From the NCBI RefSeq assembly GCF_014202035.1, contig NZ_JACHFR010000002.1, forward strand, positions 124,001 to 188,000: a DNA stretch of 64,000 bases. Reading direction: 5' to 3'. Origin of the DNA: Treponema rectale (GTDB taxonomy: Bacteria; Spirochaetota; Spirochaetia; Treponematales; Treponemataceae). Positions 61,194 through 64,000 of this stretch are shown here, in pieces (the first letter of the stretch is position 1; each line of letters begins with the position of its first letter). Below the pieces are notes generated by a model. It searched no databases. It saw nothing but the letters and a program-made list of their open reading frames with translations, and was not told where the DNA came from. The position numbers and the translations under genes were made by a program.

Positions 61194-61222
61194 TTGTTTT
61201 TAGAAAAACCGATGAATATAAT
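61194..61222 (+). promoter_or_regulatory. Promoter of the carbohydrate-binding gene pair
   Basis: TTGTTT (61194-61199), a 17-bp spacer and TATAAT (61217-61222). The leader is about 17 nt and carries AAAGGA before the ATG at 61246. The AT-rich gap 61068-61193 shows nothing else. Confidence 0.6.
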
Positions 61223-61245
61223 TTATTTATATAAAGGAACTGCTT

Positions 61246-62076
61246 ATGAAAAAACTTTTTTTATTTTCAATAATAATTTCTCTTATGTTTACATCCTGCT
61301 TTAAGAAAGTACCTGTAAAACTTTCTGTTAATTATGATGAAGCAAGAAAAAATTATGGAACGGAATTACAAATTTCACCTTTGAATGATTCCGTAAAATT
61401 TGGAAAAAACACTATCGTAATTGCACCAGAAGCAGAAGATGTTACCTATACACTCAGCGGATACTACAACGGAGAAATCTGCTGCACAACAAAAAACACT
61501 GTTATAAAACTAAAGAATGCATTTATCGAAAACTCAAACGGACGACCTGCCCTTCTGTGTGAAGCCAAAGCAGAAATTTCTGCAGCAAAAGACAGCACAA
61601 ACTACATCGTTTCCTGGGGAAAAGGATTTGCTAAAACCGCAGCTCTTGAAGGAAAACGGGGACTTGTTTTAGGTGGCGGCGGAACTTTGTACGTATCGGG
61701 AAAAATCTGTCACGGAGTTGAATCAGAAGAAGCAAAAATAAAAGGTACCGGAAAGTTTTATATTGAAGGGACTCTAAAAGGCTCAGCCCTTAAATGCACG
61801 ACACTTACTGTTGAAGAAGACAAAACCTTCTCCTGCTATCTATTAAATTCAAAAAACGGAATAAAAGCTGACAGCAATATTTCTGTTGCCTCAGGAAACT
61901 TTTATTTATACGACAACGGTACTGCCCTAAAAACAGATACTTCCGAAGACTCTCCTAATACGGCTCATTACATAAACCTGGCAGGAGGAACATTTCATTT
62001 ATTCAACAATACAAGTCTTTATACAACCGATGAAGACAGCTGGAACACATCAGGCGCTATATTTATAGAAGACTAA
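61246..62076 (+). CDS. Cthe_2159-like carbohydrate-binding lipoprotein 1
   Basis: 276 residues with a lipoprotein signal (IIISLMFTSC, Cys18). The body is the carbohydrate-binding right-handed beta-helix domain related to Cthe_2159: KNTVIKLKNAFIENSNGRPALLCEAKAEISA, GKRGLVLGGGGTLYVSGKICHGVESEE and LLNSKNGIKADSNISVASGNFYLYDNGTALKTD. Such proteins often lie beside VTC/DUF4956 and CotH genes; here VTC/DUF4956 is divergent. It may bind pectin-like glycans. No CotH kinase is visible. Confidence 0.8.
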   Translation: MKKLFLFSIIISLMFTSCFKKVPVKLSVNYDEARKNYGTELQISPLNDSVKFGKNTIVIAPEAEDVTYTLSGYYNGEICCTTKNTVIKLKNAFIENSNGRPALLCEAKAEISAAKDSTNYIVSWGKGFAKTAALEGKRGLVLGGGGTLYVSGKICHGVESEEAKIKGTGKFYIEGTLKGSALKCTTLTVEEDKTFSCYLLNSKNGIKADSNISVASGNFYLYDNGTALKTDTSEDSPNTAHYINLAGGTFHLFNNTSLYTTDEDSWNTSGAIFIED

Positions 62077-62104
62077 TACTTTTTAAAACCAGGGAGAAAA
62101 CTTT

Positions 62105-62896
62105 ATGAAAAAACTTTTTTCTGCAGCAATAATTTTTATTTTAGGAACATTCTGTTTTTCTCAGGACAAAAAAAATTACGGTGAATTCAAAATTATTCCT
62201 TCTGATTCATCTGTTAAAATAGAAAAAAACACCGTCACCCTCTGCCCGAAAAAGGAAGGAGCCGAATATATAATCTCAGGTTACTTTAACGGACAGATTA
62301 TAAACAAAACAAAAAATACCGTCTTAAAACTTAATAATGCGTTTATTGAAAACACAAACGGACAGCCTGCAGTTTACGGAGAAGCAAAAACAGAAATCTC
62401 TTCAGTAGAAAAAAGCGTAAACTATATAATCGCTTCTGGTTCTTCCGGAAGTAAAACCGCCGCAGTTCAATGTAAAAAAAATCTTGAAATCGGCGGAAAA
62501 GGAACTATTTATATTTCCGGAAAAACTTATCACGGTGTAAAAGCTGATGATGTAAAACTCAAAGGTTCCGGCACTTACCACTTTGAAGGAACAAAAGACG
62601 GTTCTGCCATTAACTGTAAAACCTTTACTGTTGAAAAAGGAAAAACTTTTTCTGCATACCTTTCAAATTCAAAAAACGGAATAAAAGCAGATAAGACTAT
62701 TTTTATTGATTCCGGAAACTTTTTTATTTCAAATAACGAAACAGCTTTCAAAACCGACACAAAAAAAGACGATGCCTCATCTGTTCACGAAATTAAAATT
62801 ACCGGGGGAATATTCAAGCTGCAGGAGAACAATACACTCTTCTCCACAGAAAAAAACGGCTATAAAAAAACCGGTGGAAAATTCCTGGACGAATAA
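62105..62896 (+). CDS. Cthe_2159-like carbohydrate-binding protein 2
   Basis: 263 residues, clearly a tandem duplicate of the gene before it. It has a cleavable signal peptide (FILGTFCFSQ) instead of a lipobox, so it is free in the periplasm or secreted. Shared blocks are KNTVLKLNNAFIENTNGQPAVYGEAKTEIS, GKGTIYISGKTYHGVKADDVKLKGSG and LSNSKNGIKADKTIFIDSGNFFI. AGGGAG precedes the ATG; the gap is 28 nt, so the two are one operon. Confidence 0.8.
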   Translation: MKKLFSAAIIFILGTFCFSQDKKNYGEFKIIPSDSSVKIEKNTVTLCPKKEGAEYIISGYFNGQIINKTKNTVLKLNNAFIENTNGQPAVYGEAKTEISSVEKSVNYIIASGSSGSKTAAVQCKKNLEIGGKGTIYISGKTYHGVKADDVKLKGSGTYHFEGTKDGSAINCKTFTVEKGKTFSAYLSNSKNGIKADKTIFIDSGNFFISNNETAFKTDTKKDDASSVHEIKITGGIFKLQENNTLFSTEKNGYKKTGGKFLDE

Positions 62897-62940
62897 CTTC
62901 ACAAAAAATCCTCCCTGTTATTTCAAAGTGAGAAATAAAA

Positions 62941-62968
62941 TTGACAATTCAATCTTATAGTCTAAAAT
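62941..62968 (+). promoter_or_regulatory. Promoter of the WYL regulator gene
   Basis: TTGACA (62941-62946), a 16-bp spacer and TAAAAT (62963-62968). The leader is about 16 nt and contains GGAG before the ATG at 62991. Confidence 0.65.
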
Positions 62969-62990
62969 ATAAATAACGGGCGGAGATTTT

Positions 62991-64000
62991 ATGGCCATAG
63001 ACTTTACAGAAAAAGCAAAACGATTTCAGGCTATTGATGAAATTATAGCATCTGGACGAAAACTGAAATGGAATCAGATCATTTCTGAACTTAATGACAA
63101 GTATAAAATAAAAACTGGAAGAACATCTTTTTTCCGTGACATAAAGGAGCTTACAGAAAAATATCAGGCTCCAATTGATACAGATTTTGAAACAAGCGGA
63201 TATTTCTATACTGATCCAAAATACCGGTTACCGCGTTTTTATACAGATGACAATGCTGCAAAAGCCGCAAAACTGATTAAGACTCTTATGGATATTGTAA
63301 AAGGAAATCCTCTTTACAAGGAAGCTCAGGAAGTTTTTGAATCCCTTGCTATAGAAAAGCAGGATTTATCAATTGAAAATATTAAAATAAATAAATCTCC
63401 CGATAATGACAGAATAATTTTTGTCGGTGCACCAAATAAAGACATTCCTGCAGAAACCTGGCGGCTTCTGGATAAAGCCCTGAGAGAAAACCTGATAATT
63501 ACTTTTGATTATCAATCCCTCACGGATACCAAACCATCTCCAAGACGAGTACAACCGTGGCAGCTTATTTTTGATAACGGAAACTGGAATCTTCATGCTC
63601 TTGACGTAATAAAAAATGGAAAACGACGATATTCCTTAGGCGAAATGAAAAACATTCAGCTTACAAAAGAAGTTTTTACACTTCCTAAGGACTATGATTT
63701 CCGCAAAATGACAAGAGGGTCCTTCGGCTGTATGTGTCATGATTGTTTTTTAGATTATAAAATCCATCTTCACGGTTATGCAGCCCGCTATGCAAAAAAC
63801 CGCATCTGGGGAGAAAACCAGAATATTTCTCCTGATAAAAAAAATCCCGGCCCTGACGGAGATGGAATTATATTAAGCTTCCGAAGCAACCAGCTTTTTT
63901 CTATTCGGCGATGGACCTGGCAATGGGCTGATGAAGCTATTCCAATCGCACCGGAAGAACTTGTTACAGACTGGCAGGAAAGAAGAAAACGGGTTAATTT
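62991..64000 (+). CDS. WYL-domain transcriptional regulator, partial at the window end
   Basis: At least 336 residues, still open at the edge. The N-terminal winged-helix-like part reads FQAIDEIIASGRKLKWNQIISELNDKYKIKTGRTSFFRDIKELTEKY. The WYL domain spans about 160-240, with LIITFDYQSLTDTKPSPRRVQPWQLIFDNGNWNLHALDV, and a C-terminal extension follows (FRSNQLFSIRRWTWQWADEAIPIAPEELVTDW). WYL regulators bind nucleotides or nucleic acids and often control stress or defence genes; none of its targets can be named here. Confidence 0.88.
   Translation, partial: MAIDFTEKAKRFQAIDEIIASGRKLKWNQIISELNDKYKIKTGRTSFFRDIKELTEKYQAPIDTDFETSGYFYTDPKYRLPRFYTDDNAAKAAKLIKTLMDIVKGNPLYKEAQEVFESLAIEKQDLSIENIKINKSPDNDRIIFVGAPNKDIPAETWRLLDKALRENLIITFDYQSLTDTKPSPRRVQPWQLIFDNGNWNLHALDVIKNGKRRYSLGEMKNIQLTKEVFTLPKDYDFRKMTRGSFGCMCHDCFLDYKIHLHGYAARYAKNRIWGENQNISPDKKNPGPDGDGIILSFRSNQLFSIRRWTWQWADEAIPIAPEELVTDWQERRKRVN

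Overview
The window looks like a chromosome segment of a host-associated spirochaete, most like Treponema. It is AT-rich and encodes a double-membrane envelope: lipoproteins with spirochaete-style lipoboxes, Lgt, and an outer-membrane beta-barrel ending in Phe. It also carries a short archaeal-type UMP kinase, a free-standing AICAR transformylase domain and rubrerythrin, which fit a fermentative, oxygen-sensitive cell. The species assignment is inference from gene content only. There are no rRNA, tRNA or CRISPR features that I can see.

Layout. 1-8.3 kb: acyl-CoA carboxyltransferase (cut by the window edge), a MinD-like ATPase/lgt operon, a ctp protease/rsmE/glycosyltransferase/sigma54-activator run, then a SPOUT methyltransferase and an SDR facing each other. 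8.4-16.2 kb: cysS, an ECF sigma/anti-sigma/TIG-transglutaminase set, UMP kinase, a cell-wall glucosaminidase lipoprotein, AICAR transformylase and a peroxide-type glutathione peroxidase with an OhrR-like operator. 16.2-30.1 kb: a VIT/vWA protein, a beta-propeller adenylate cyclase, a solitary amide/urea-type binding lipoprotein, a 5'-nucleotidase, an OppA-like protein, a chemoreceptor and rubrerythrin; this is a sensing and stress block. 30-44.8 kb, mostly minus strand: a YjbR protein, a csoR/copA copper operon with a copZ domain fused in frame, a GGDEF cyclase, TraB/MATE/thioesterase, a sugar isomerase/DUF4867/xylulokinase operon, an EamA transporter, and two MITE-like inverted-repeat elements.

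44.8-53.5 kb is the accessory island. A truncated IS30 transposase, a 5'-truncated rhs gene with its own toxin tip and exported immunity protein, a higBA toxin-antitoxin pair, and two or three displaced Rhs toxin-tip/immunity cassettes are separated by four copies of a roughly 165-bp repeat. Each intact cassette restarts with the same 60-bp rhs sequence (YHYAGNNPVKY), so tips could be swapped by recombination. One repeat copy is inverted relative to the others, in a way that suggests a past or ongoing inversion of the rhs-higBA segment.

53.5-64 kb: three GH43-type arabinan/xylan enzymes divergent from a LacI-type regulator, an outer-membrane barrel, a VTC polyphosphate-polymerase/DUF4956 pair divergent from two tandem Cthe_2159-like carbohydrate-binding proteins, and a WYL regulator running off the end.

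A theme across the window is start-site architecture: at least ten genes have a good -10 box 6-11 nt before the start codon and no Shine-Dalgarno sequence, so their mRNAs should be leaderless or nearly so.
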